In this document: positions 27,902 through 36,485 of the stretch, piece after piece
How the letters are laid out: every line of letters begins with the position of its first letter
Position numbering within the stretch: position 1 is the first letter of the stretch
Source: Paraburkholderia sabiae
GTDB lineage: Bacteria; Pseudomonadota; Gammaproteobacteria; Burkholderiales; Burkholderiaceae
Length of the DNA: 64,000 bases
Reading direction: 5' to 3'
NCBI RefSeq assembly: GCF_030412785.1
Contig: NZ_CP125296.1
Location: 1,178,001 to 1,242,000 of the forward strand
Made by a program: the position numbers and the translations under genes
The notes under the pieces: generated by a model
Told to the model about the DNA's origin: nothing
Seen by the model: the letters and a program-made list of their open reading frames with translations, nothing else
Database searches by the model: none

Positions 27902-28584
27902 TCTTCCAGGCGGTAACCGACACCGCGTACGACCGCGACGATCTCGGGCGCGCCCGCGCGCGCCAGTTTCTTTCGCAGGTTGCTGATGTGACTGTCCACG
28001 GTACGCTCAAGGGCGTCGCCCCCGCGCAGGCATGCGTCGACCAGTTCGCTGCGCGTAAATACCCGGTTGGGTGACCTCGCCATATGCGCGAGCAGCCGGA
28101 ACTCGGTCAGGGTCAGCGGAAGGACAGTCGTGTTTGCATCGCTGTCGCTGATCTGCGCGACATAGCTTTCCGTATCGACCTGCAGTCGCCCGACCCTGAT
28201 TACGCTGCGAGCGCCATGCATCCCCGTGCGTCTGAGGATCGCGTGAACGCGTGCGACGACCTCAACGGGATTGAATGGCTTGGCGATATAGTCGTCGGCG
28301 CCGATGCGCAGGCCCTGCAGGCGATCGATATCCTTGTCGAGCGCCGTGATCAGCATCACGGGCGTGTCGCTACGACGGCGCAGTTCCGTGAGCACTTCCC
28401 ATCCGTCCTTACCGGGCATCTTGATATCCAGCAGGATCAGATCCGGCTTCAGTACGGGCTCGACGTCCAGAGCCGACTGACCGTTGCCGACGCGATAGGT
28501 GCGAAATCCCTCACGGGTGAGATAGGCATCGAGGATTTCGGCGATTTCCGGTTCGTCTTCGGCGATCAGGATGAGAGCATTCAT
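27898..28584 (-). CDS. OmpR-family response regulator, AdeR/BaeR-like
   Basis: 228 aa. Receiver with acidic residues EDE (9-11), phospho-Asp in LILLDIKMPGKDGWEV, T/A and K motifs (LITALDKD, AKPFNPVEV), then a winged helix (LTLTEFRLLAHMARSPNRVFTRSEL, DSHISNLRKKL, VRGVGYRLEE). First gene of the two-component operon. A perfect 9-bp inverted repeat lies 18 bp before the ATG and may be its operator. No Shine-Dalgarno sequence is obvious. Confidence 0.9.
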   Translation of the reverse strand: MNALILIAEDEPEIAEILDAYLTREGFRTYRVGNGQSALDVEPVLKPDLILLDIKMPGKDGWEVLTELRRRSDTPVMLITALDKDIDRLQGLRIGADDYIAKPFNPVEVVARVHAILRRTGMHGARSVIRVGRLQVDTESYVAQISDSDANTTVLPLTLTEFRLLAHMARSPNRVFTRSELVDACLRGGDALERTVDSHISNLRKKLARAGAPEIVAVVRGVGYRLEE

Positions 28585-28602
28585 GGAGCGGGATATTTCG
28601 AC

Positions 28603-28621
28603 GCGATGTTCAGAACATCGC
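28603..28621. promoter_or_regulatory. Perfect inverted repeat upstream of AdeRS-like operon
   Basis: GCGATGTTC-A-GAACATCGC, 9-bp arms around a single base, 18 bp from the regulator start codon. Symmetry and position fit a dimeric regulator operator, perhaps autoregulatory. Confidence 0.55.
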
Positions 28622-28654
28622 CATCCTGGTGTGATGACGCGCCCAGATCAATGG

Positions 28655-28673
28655 GATTCATGGAATCTCCATG
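28655..28673. promoter_or_regulatory. Overlapping short palindromes between divergent genes
   Basis: GATTC-ATG-GAATC (28655-28667) overlaps CATGGA-ATC-TCCATG (28659-28673). They lie in the 425-bp region (28585-29009) between the AdeRS-like operon and the divergent ABC exporter, where both promoters must be. No other gene is seen there. Confidence 0.35.
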
Positions 28674-29009
28674 TTATCTCAATATTTCCGGTGCGCCCGT
28701 ACGGCCGGTCCTTCCAGGTTTCCGCGGCGTGTCCGGGCACGACAGGGTCCAGTAGTTTCGATCCAAGGTCTGCAGCGGATCTCCATCATTCATCGACAGC
28801 GGCTGGACGGCCCGGCTGGACCATGGAGGAGGTCTGAACCCGGATGCGACGGGCCTCGCCAGCTAAAGGGACGCGAGAGGGGGCGCAAAACGTCCCGTCG
28901 GGTCGTGCGGCGCCGCCGTTGACGTACTGTGCATGCATGTTGCGAGCATCCTGCGCGGTGCGCGGCGGATCCCCGGGACAACGCATCCATCGTGCTCACG
29001 GAGCTTTTA

Positions 29010-30818
29010 ATGCCAGACCGAAATACTGCGACGCCCGAGTCGGACGCGCCAACGGGCTATCGGGCGCTCGCGCGCCGCCACGTTTCCCGTGAACGGATCG
29101 TCGCGCTTTTCCGGCCCTATTCGAGGCACCTTGCGGCCGTACTCGGCCTGATTGCCCTGACGTCCATCGCCGGCATCGCGACACCGTTTATCATCCGGCG
29201 CATCATTGACGACGCGCTGCCGGCATCGGACCTGTGGCTGCTTGGTGAGCTTGTTGCGGCGCTCGTGGTCATCGCCGCTGCGACGGCGACCGTGGGTACG
29301 CTGGAGACGCTGATTGCCTCGAGGATCGGGCAGGCCATCATGCACGACCTGCGGGTGCGCGTGTATGTCCATCTGCAGAGATTGTCGCTGTCATTCTTCA
29401 CCGATACGCGAACGGGGGAAATCCAGTCGCGCATCGCCAGCGACATAGGCGGTCTGCAGTCGCTGGTCACGCGAACGGGCATCGAGCTGACCCGCGAGGC
29501 GAGCGTCGCCATCATGACGGCAGTGGCGATGCTCATGCTGGACTGGCGGCTCGCGCTCTTTTCGTTCGCGATCGTGCCCGCGCTGGCGTGGCTGCAGCAC
29601 CGGGTCGGGGCAATGCGCGAGGCCATCGCGCACGAGCAGCAGGCACGCATCGCCGACATGTCGTCGACGATCCAGGAGTCGCTCTCCGTTCCCGGCATCA
29701 TTCTCGCGCGCACGACCGGCCGCGCGCGCCACCTGACGCGCGAATTCACCCGCACCTCACAGGACGTCGGAAATCTGGAGGTGCGCTCGCACACGGCGGG
29801 CCAGTGGGAATGGAGTCTTGTCTATTTCGCGCTCGCCGTGCTCCCGGCGTTGACGCTGCTGGCGGGCGGCGCACTGATGCGGCCAGGCTCCGCTGTCACC
29901 GTGGGTACGCTGGTGGCGATGATCACGCTGCAGGAACAGCTGCTCTGGCCGCTGTCGGGCGTACTGCAGGCGGGCATCGAAATCCGGGCCGCGCGTGCGC
30001 TCTTCGCCCGCATCTTCGAGTACCTAGACAAGCCGGCGGGCATCGTTGAGAAGCATGACGCCGTCACGCTCGATCGCAACGCGATGCGCGGCGCGGTTCG
30101 ACTCGAGAACGTGTCTTTCACGTATGAGAGGAGCGATGCGCCAGCTCTGGCGGGGGTGAGCATCGACATTCCCGCAGGATCGCATGTCGCCATCGTGGGA
30201 CCGACCGGCTCGGGGAAAACGACGCTCGCCTGGCTGCTCGCGCGCCTCTACGACGTGGACGCAGGGGTGATCACGTACGACGGCATCGACATTCGAGATC
30301 TGAGTCTTGAAACGCTGACGGCGATGGTCGGCGTCGTCACCCAGGAACCGTATCTCTTTAACGCTTCACTCGCGGCCAACCTGCGTTTCGCCAGGCCAGA
30401 TGCGACCGACGCGGAACTGTCTGCTGCCGTGCGCGCCGTGCAACTGGGTCACGTGGTGGACGCGTTGCCGGACGGACTGCAGACGACGGTGGGCGAGGCG
30501 GGCTACCATTTTTCGGGTGGCGAGAAGCAGCGCATTGCACTGGCACGCGCCCTGTTGCGCAATACGCCCGTGCTGCTGCTCGATGAAGCGACGAGCGCGC
30601 TAGACACGCGCACGGAACGCCTCCTGTCCGACGCGCTCGGCATCCTCGCGCAACACCGCACGACGATCACGATCGCGCATCGGCTGTCCACCGTGCGCAA
30701 CGCCGACCAGATTGTGGTGCTCGAGAACGGACGCATCGTCGAACACGGGAATCACGACACACTGATGAGACGCTCGGGCCTTTACGCCGAACTGGTCGCT
30801 TCCATGAATAGTGCATGA
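29010..30818 (+). CDS. ABC exporter, fused membrane and ATPase domains
   Basis: 602 aa from ATG 29010 (MPDRNTATPESD), preceded by CGGAG; an in-frame ATG at 28929 has no ribosome-binding site. Half-transporter of the MsbA/MDR type: six membrane helices to about residue 320, then an ATPase with Walker A GPTGSGKTT, Q-loop VTQEPYLF, signature FSGGEKQRIALARALL, Walker B VLLLDEATSALD and H-loop IAHRLSTV. It works as a homodimer exporting lipid or drug-like substrates. Divergent from the AdeRS-like pair, sharing its upstream region. Substrate unknown. Confidence 0.92.
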   Translation: MPDRNTATPESDAPTGYRALARRHVSRERIVALFRPYSRHLAAVLGLIALTSIAGIATPFIIRRIIDDALPASDLWLLGELVAALVVIAAATATVGTLETLIASRIGQAIMHDLRVRVYVHLQRLSLSFFTDTRTGEIQSRIASDIGGLQSLVTRTGIELTREASVAIMTAVAMLMLDWRLALFSFAIVPALAWLQHRVGAMREAIAHEQQARIADMSSTIQESLSVPGIILARTTGRARHLTREFTRTSQDVGNLEVRSHTAGQWEWSLVYFALAVLPALTLLAGGALMRPGSAVTVGTLVAMITLQEQLLWPLSGVLQAGIEIRAARALFARIFEYLDKPAGIVEKHDAVTLDRNAMRGAVRLENVSFTYERSDAPALAGVSIDIPAGSHVAIVGPTGSGKTTLAWLLARLYDVDAGVITYDGIDIRDLSLETLTAMVGVVTQEPYLFNASLAANLRFARPDATDAELSAAVRAVQLGHVVDALPDGLQTTVGEAGYHFSGGEKQRIALARALLRNTPVLLLDEATSALDTRTERLLSDALGILAQHRTTITIAHRLSTVRNADQIVVLENGRIVEHGNHDTLMRRSGLYAELVASMNSA

Positions 30819-30953
30819 CGCGGGCTGGGGATCGGATTCCCTGCGCATGGAAACGGCGTTCTGCGGTATCGTCTGGAGCCTGGTCGGGTGGCGCCCGTGC
30901 GCACACGGCCCGTGACAGATATCCGCAACTGCCTTTTGAGACGGTCAGAAAAT

Positions 30954-31964
30954 ATGGCGTCTATCGAACTATCGCAGCTCGCATCCATCCCGTTCATCGA
31001 TGTGTCGGCGCTGGAAGGGCGCTTTCTGAGCAGCCTGACGTTCCATGATGGCAAAAGCTGGCGACTCTGGGCGTCAACGTCTGAGCACACGCTCATCGAG
31101 CTGAAAATCGCGTGGCCGGCAGAAGGCTTTTACTTCGCCAGACAGCCGGAATCGGCAACCGACATGCATTTCCGTTTCCTGAATTTCATCGCACAGCATG
31201 CGGCATTTCCCGAGCTCAAACGCGCGGTAACAGGGATCATGGATGACATCGCAAATCTGTCCGCGTCCCTGTCGAAACTGAAGCTGCTCCATGCGAGTCG
31301 CGAGACGGTCGGGCAGGGTACAGGCAGGATGGCGGCGACGGAAGTCGAGTACATCCTCCTGGTCTGCAGAAGCTTCTTCGATCTGCTCCAGGAAGTGGTT
31401 ACCCGGCTCTGGTCGATGGTCCATCTGGTTGATCCTGTACACAGGAAGAGCGGCATGCCGCGCTCGTTCGCGGATGTCGCGATTGTCGGAGGTCAGCCCG
31501 TGACGGCGGCGCGGTTGATGGAGAAATATGGGCTGTCGCCGGAACTGGCTGACTTCTACGCGTCGAGTGCGCCCTTCTTTATGGACCTGCGAACGATCCG
31601 GGACAACCTCATACACAACGGTTCGCAGGTGTCGGGCATCATGAGCGGCGAGTCGGATTTTCTGGTACACGAGAAGCGCAGACCGTTCTCGACGTTCGGC
31701 ATCTGGCGCGACGATGAGCGCCAGCCCAACGACCTGGTCCCTCTCACGCCAGCCATCGCGGTGGTTGTCTACCGCACGCTTGTCGCCTGTGAAACCTTCA
31801 GCATCGCGATGCAGCGGACCGTTGCCTTGCCGCCCGAGATTGTGCCAGGAATGGGCTTTTTCATGCGCGGGTACTTTAACGAGTACTTCCTGACAGTCAT
31901 GGAAGAGGCACGAATCCGCACATCATGGGCTGACGGTGAAGTTGGGCACCCCGCGCCCGGTTAG
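30954..31964 (+). CDS. Hypothetical protein with HEPN-like Rx4H motif
   Basis: 336 aa from ATG 30954 (MASIELSQ); an in-frame start at 30888 is possible. No family recognised. Mostly helical after residue 70; the segment DLRTIRDNLIHNGSQ has R216-x4-H221, the form of the catalytic motif of HEPN RNases and HEPN-like binding proteins. No signal peptide or membrane segment. It precedes, by 143 bp and on the same strand, a 1091-aa membrane protein. It could be part of a defence or stress module, but HEPN assignment from one motif is tentative. Confidence 0.6.
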   Translation: MASIELSQLASIPFIDVSALEGRFLSSLTFHDGKSWRLWASTSEHTLIELKIAWPAEGFYFARQPESATDMHFRFLNFIAQHAAFPELKRAVTGIMDDIANLSASLSKLKLLHASRETVGQGTGRMAATEVEYILLVCRSFFDLLQEVVTRLWSMVHLVDPVHRKSGMPRSFADVAIVGGQPVTAARLMEKYGLSPELADFYASSAPFFMDLRTIRDNLIHNGSQVSGIMSGESDFLVHEKRRPFSTFGIWRDDERQPNDLVPLTPAIAVVVYRTLVACETFSIAMQRTVALPPEIVPGMGFFMRGYFNEYFLTVMEEARIRTSWADGEVGHPAPG

Positions 31965-32041
31965 CCTTCCGGGCAGTCATCGGGATAATCATCCGCACCG
32001 GTCGGGATCGCACAGGCGCGTGCCGGCCGTCGGGAGAAAAG

Positions 32042-32074
32042 GGGTGCCTGAAAGAGGCGCCACAAAAGGCACCC
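32042..32074 (+). other. RNA hairpin between the HEPN-like gene and the 1091-aa gene
   Basis: GGGTGCCT (32042-32049) pairs with AGGCACCC (32067-32074), with a GGCGCC palindrome in the loop. There is no T-run, so it is not an intrinsic terminator; it may protect or process the transcript, or mark a site upstream of the 1091-aa gene start. Confidence 0.4.
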
Positions 32075-32107
32075 ATGTCGCGCACGTAATCAACGTGGAA
32101 ATAGAAC

Positions 32108-35100
32108 ATGCTAAAGGCTGCGTTTGACAACCTGTCACGTCGGGTCGATCAACAGTTGCGATTGCGGTGGGGACGCACGGGCGGACCTGTAGCGTATGCC
32201 GGATCGCGCAGCCAGCGGGCGACTGGCGCGCTGGTGGCGCACCCCGTCGCTTGCGTCCTGGCGCTGCTCGCTCTCAAGATGGCGTGCGCTGCATTGTGGT
32301 ACTGGGCGGGCGAGCGTCCGTCGCCAGGTGACAAGTGGGATAACACCCAGTTCTCCTCGTACTTCAGCGCGTTGTGGTCCGTGCAGGCCACGATTACCGC
32401 GCTCGTGTATCCGATCGTCATCGCGTTCGTCGCGGTACTGCTGCAGCGGCGCGCCACCGCCCGCCTCAGCCTCCAGTTGTATCTGCGTGATGCCCTGGTG
32501 CTGCCCGCGGGCATCAGTTCGCTGATCCTGCTGGCCGTCATGGCGGCTGAGTACCTCGCCATTCCCTACGTGTGCGCATCGTGGATTGCGATGATGACCG
32601 TAGGTGATGGTGCATGGTTTATCGCGAACACGATCCTGACCGCGGTCTTCCTCTATCGGACGGTGCAATACGTCGACGACTCGGTGCGGCTCGCGGTGTT
32701 CACGCGTTATGCCGTCGCCGATGCGCTTCCCCATGATGCGCGCGAGCGGCTCGCGGGACTGATCTTCCAGAACGAACCGCAGCCGGGCTCCATGCCGGAT
32801 GATGCGGGCGAGGAGGCGCACGGGGAGACGGGGGCGCCCAGAGTGATGTACTTCTCGCTGGGCGAAGGCGACCCCACCGTCACCATGGATGTGCGTGGAA
32901 CACGACGGGTGGCTGACGTCCGGCTGCGTGTGCTGCGTATGGCGACGCGAGTGTGGTTGCGCGCACAGCCCGTTGCGCCCGCGGTGGACGAAGGACGCTC
33001 GTGGCGTGCGGGTGGGGCGCTGCTCGTCCTCGACGTCTCACCTGGCGACGACGTGTCAGGACCAACCACGCTTTGCAGGATACGGAACGGTGTTGAGCCT
33101 GGATGGCTCTTCGCGTTTCTAATGCGCATGGCAATCGTGTTGCGCCGGCCACGGCCGCATCTGACGACAGTTGGGTTTTTCGATGAACTGGCGGCTGAGA
33201 CGCTTGCGTTCCTGGAACAGCGTCGATATGAGGCCGCGGTGGAGACCATATCCGGACTGGTGGATCTGCACGCCAGCCTGATCCGGGGCGGCAGCCATGT
33301 CGACGGTGAGGGGCGACGGGATAACGTTGCACTTCTTCCTGATCCGTACGGATTTGGATCACACCGCCTTCACCAGGAATGGATCCACAGCTATCGCGAG
33401 CTGGTGCTGGCCGCGGCGGCCGATGCGCATCTGGGCTCCGCGTACTACAGTCGCTGCTGCCACCTGAGCTACCGGCTGCTCAATCGCATCCGCACAGAGC
33501 ACTACAACATTCGCGCCTATGCGCTGAACCTGTCGACGCTGCTCGCGCACGGGCTCGGGCTCTGGTGGTCATCAAAGGCGGACGAGCGTGGTCTTGCTCC
33601 GCGGGACAGGTGCAACGGCGTCACGCTCCCTTTGCCTCTCGCGGGGCAGTACGAATCCGCACTCAATACATTCTTCGAAGCCTGGGACTACCTGACTCTC
33701 GCCAGTGAATGGAAGCGTGCGCGCACAGCGGAAGGGATCTGGGAGGCGCGCGCGGACCACGTCCGGTTTTCGGTGGAGTACCTCGTGTCGACCGTGAAGA
33801 TGCTCGGCCAGGCGGTCGCGCGCGGCGACGTAACGGCATCAAGATGGTTCGTGGATTCGTTGCTGAAATGGTGGGACGCTCTGGGCTTCGAATGGAGCCG
33901 GTTCCCCCGCGCCGATGATGAGTTTGCGCTTCATGTAGCCAGTTGCGCGGAAGCTGACTGGTCAACCGTGCGCCTGACGATCGAAGGTCTGCCAGAAGGC
34001 GATGCAGAAAAGCGGGTCGCGGGTGACCTCGCGTCCGCGATTTTGAGACGGTACTGGATCGACGCACGCCTGGCCTGCGCGTTGGTCCTTCTGGGCTGGA
34101 CGCCGGATGACGCGGACGAATCCACGCTCAGCCTGGAGCTTGCGCTCGCGCTGCTCACTGGGCGCAGTTACCGCGAAGGCGGGACGGTCACAGATGCAGG
34201 CATCGAGCAGATGGACACGCTCCTGCTCCATCTTGTGCGGGCGCAGGCGGCCGACAGTCATTATGAAGGGCGCGTAGACCAGCTGGTGAAGGTGATGTAC
34301 GAGGCGCTCGAACCGCGCCATCCGGGCGGGCGCGTGTACATGACGCGCGGGGATATCGACATGGGCTCCCTGAGCCATCAGCAGGTGGAGCTGCTGCTCG
34401 CCGTTGCGACGGTGCGTCAGCGATTCGGGATAACCGGTATCGGGCAAACGATTCCACTATGGGCAGACGATGGGCAGCGCCTTGACCGGCTCGCGCACCG
34501 TGTAAGGTCGCTCAGGGATGCGCTGGACTGGCCGGGCCTGCCTTCCCGCCAGCAGGTGATCGGCAGGGTCCGTCAGGCGTTCGAACGCACGACGACAGAG
34601 GACGAGGCGCTGAAGGCTGTCAGGGACGCACTCGACGAGGTGCTGGAGGCCGCGTCCCGGGCGCGTCAGGAACGCGTGGTGAGGGCGCAGGTCTCGCCGG
34701 CTCGCATCCGGCTGGTGTCGGACGCCGTCTCCCGGCACATTCAGGAACAACCGGCGAGAGCCTTCCCGCTCTCGGTGGTCAAAGGGTACACGAGCGTGCC
34801 GCCGGCCGCAGAACTGACGGCCCTTGCCATGAAGGGTGTGCGCAAGGGGGTTTTCACAGAGCCACCGTTCGAACACGGTTTTGACCGGATGATCGAGCAG
34901 TTCAGTTCGATCCTGTCGGACCGTGTTGGCGGCTCAGTGCTGCAGAAGTATCTACACGGACATCAGGTTGAGGCGCTTCCTGCCATGAGCGCGGACACGT
35001 TCGCGCAGGAGCTTCGCAGGCGCTCGGCAGCGCTGCGCGAGCGCGGGCAGACACCCGTTCTCGCTGCGCCCGCGGCGCTCGCGCAAAAGCTGCTTGCGAA

Positions 35101-35383
35101 GTATCGACGCGTCGAAAGCGATGAGCTCCAAAAACTGACGTTCAGTTACCGGCGCAACAACGACGTGCGCAGCGTGGTGGGCTATCTGGACGACATTGCC
35201 GTTCATACCAGCGCACTGGCGGGGGAACACGGCTACGTGCTTGCGCAGGAGGCCTTTGTGCAACTGGAGTATGCCGCCGCGCCCGGGACCGGCCATCTCG
35301 TCGACGTGGAGTGGGCGCCGGAGACAGAGGGAACCATCGTGCTGCATTTTCGATGGGACGTAACGGCACGCGGGATCGACTGA
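32108..35383 (+). CDS. Large membrane-anchored protein of unknown function
   Basis: 1091 aa. Four predicted membrane helices near the N-terminus (about 45-67, 93-114, 130-156 and 158-188: VACVLALLALKMACAALW, VQATITALVYPIVIAFVAVLL, LVLPAGISSLILLAVMAAEYL, and WFIANTILTAVFLY), then about 900 residues predicted cytoplasmic, mainly helical, with no NTPase, nuclease or kinase motif that I can see. The membrane topology is reminiscent of DUF2254 proteins, but that is weak. It follows a HEPN-like gene on the same strand. Function unknown; the size, anchor and partner invite comparison with anti-phage effectors. Confidence 0.75.
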   Translation: MLKAAFDNLSRRVDQQLRLRWGRTGGPVAYAGSRSQRATGALVAHPVACVLALLALKMACAALWYWAGERPSPGDKWDNTQFSSYFSALWSVQATITALVYPIVIAFVAVLLQRRATARLSLQLYLRDALVLPAGISSLILLAVMAAEYLAIPYVCASWIAMMTVGDGAWFIANTILTAVFLYRTVQYVDDSVRLAVFTRYAVADALPHDARERLAGLIFQNEPQPGSMPDDAGEEAHGETGAPRVMYFSLGEGDPTVTMDVRGTRRVADVRLRVLRMATRVWLRAQPVAPAVDEGRSWRAGGALLVLDVSPGDDVSGPTTLCRIRNGVEPGWLFAFLMRMAIVLRRPRPHLTTVGFFDELAAETLAFLEQRRYEAAVETISGLVDLHASLIRGGSHVDGEGRRDNVALLPDPYGFGSHRLHQEWIHSYRELVLAAAADAHLGSAYYSRCCHLSYRLLNRIRTEHYNIRAYALNLSTLLAHGLGLWWSSKADERGLAPRDRCNGVTLPLPLAGQYESALNTFFEAWDYLTLASEWKRARTAEGIWEARADHVRFSVEYLVSTVKMLGQAVARGDVTASRWFVDSLLKWWDALGFEWSRFPRADDEFALHVASCAEADWSTVRLTIEGLPEGDAEKRVAGDLASAILRRYWIDARLACALVLLGWTPDDADESTLSLELALALLTGRSYREGGTVTDAGIEQMDTLLLHLVRAQAADSHYEGRVDQLVKVMYEALEPRHPGGRVYMTRGDIDMGSLSHQQVELLLAVATVRQRFGITGIGQTIPLWADDGQRLDRLAHRVRSLRDALDWPGLPSRQQVIGRVRQAFERTTTEDEALKAVRDALDEVLEAASRARQERVVRAQVSPARIRLVSDAVSRHIQEQPARAFPLSVVKGYTSVPPAAELTALAMKGVRKGVFTEPPFEHGFDRMIEQFSSILSDRVGGSVLQKYLHGHQVEALPAMSADTFAQELRRRSAALRERGQTPVLAAPAALAQKLLAKYRRVESDELQKLTFSYRRNNDVRSVVGYLDDIAVHTSALAGEHGYVLAQEAFVQLEYAAAPGTGHLVDVEWAPETEGTIVLHFRWDVTARGID

Positions 35384-35492
35384 GGCCATCGGGACAGGGG
35401 AAGCGCGGTCACGCAGACGGAGGCGAAAGGCCTGCCATGACACAACACATCGCAACGCCACCCAACACATCGCTTCAGTACTCCAGAAGAAC

Positions 35493-35518
35493 AAAAAAAG
35501 CCGACCCATCGGGTCGGC
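35493..35518 (-). terminator. Intrinsic terminator for minus-strand psiF transcript
   Basis: Stem GCCGACCC (35500-35507) / GGGTCGGC (35511-35518), 3-nt loop; the A7 run at 35493-35499 becomes a U-run on the minus strand. It lies 168 bp beyond the psiF stop. The remainder of 35384-35686 has no gene with a start codon. Confidence 0.8.
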
Positions 35519-35686
35519 CGTGAACGCTCCGGAACACTCGAGGGCGCTATCCCGGAGCCCGAGAAAACAGTCGGACAGAAGGTTATCGCTGGTCCTTCGT
35601 GTCGATGGAGCGGTGCGTGAACGTGATTTGCTTGCGGATGGCGTCTCCGTACCGTGTACTGGATCAGTTCGGGGGCGCGACGGCCT

Positions 35687-35980
35687 TTAGGTCTTGCCGC
35701 TCAGGCAGGCCTTCATGAACGCCTTGCGATCGTCGCCTTTCTTCTCGCCAGCCTGACTGTTGCACAGTTTCATCCTGTCCTGCTGCGACGACGGTGTCAA
35801 CGCAGCCGCAGGTTTCGTCGACATGCAGTTCCTGATGAATGCCTTGCGGTCATCGCCCTTCCTGTCGCCGGCCTGGCGGTTGCAATCGGCCGTGGGCGCT
35901 GGCTGGCCGTTCTGGGCGAATGCAGGAGCAGCGAGGCAACTGGTGAGGGCGAGGGCGGTGACAATGGCTTGAATTTTCAC
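35687..35980 (-). CDS. psiF: PsiF-repeat periplasmic protein
   Basis: 97 aa from GTG 35980; ATGGAG precedes it by 7 nt, and longer in-frame ATGs lack a signal peptide context. Signal peptide KIQAIVTALALTSCLAAPAFA with cleavage before QNG. Two PsiF repeats: CNRQAGDRKGDDRKAFIRNCM and CNSQAGEKKGDDRKAFMKACLS, with paired Cys. Named after the E. coli phosphate-starvation-inducible gene; biochemical function unknown. Monocistronic, with its own terminator. Confidence 0.9.
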   Translation of the reverse strand: MKIQAIVTALALTSCLAAPAFAQNGQPAPTADCNRQAGDRKGDDRKAFIRNCMSTKPAAALTPSSQQDRMKLCNSQAGEKKGDDRKAFMKACLSGKT

Positions 35981-36485
35981 GGGATACTCCATCATGGTTG
36001 TGGATGCTGCAGGACCGTTAAACGGGCGGCCATTAAGCGAGGTGGATTGTGCGATGCGCGCTGGCCGTCTCGGTGCATTGAATGGTGCGCGCTCTGGCAT
36101 CAGAAACCGTCCACAATCGGTCGGGATTTGATGAACACGGGCGGCGCACTCGCATTCGCCAGCGCGAGCCGCCCTGAGGAAACCGCTTGCCTTCGAGCCG
36201 CGTCGGGACGCTGGCCAGGGATGGTCCGACACCTCGCAGCAGCGGCAAGACCGGAGGCGATGGTCGCGTCCAGCGTCGTTTTGGCCGCAACGGCCGACGC
36301 GGCGCCGGATAACGCCGGTAGCCCTGTGGGCACAGTGAGCCGCAGGCCGGGTGAACGTTGCGTCCCGCCGAAGCGGGACAAAAGGATCGGCCTGATCGAT
36401 CGCGTCACCCGCTGGCAGGCGCCTTCGCAACGTCGTACGTCATGGTCATCCGTATGGCTCAGTCGTGTTCAGGCGACCTGGTGAC
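35981..36485. other. Intergenic region between psiF and fliD
   Basis: 505 bp, no supported gene. Open frames on both strands are low-complexity and lack ribosome-binding sites. The psiF promoter should lie here; no Pho-box was recognised. Confidence 0.45.

Noticed and set aside
35590..35670. Minus-strand frame ending ...AIRKQITFTHRSIDTKDQR
   Set aside because: Looks protein-like but has no ATG, GTG or TTG start after the preceding in-frame stop; possibly a gene remnant, not supported as a gene.
35654..36484. 276-aa plus-strand ORF
   Set aside because: Covers psiF on the opposite strand; psiF has a signal peptide and two family repeats.
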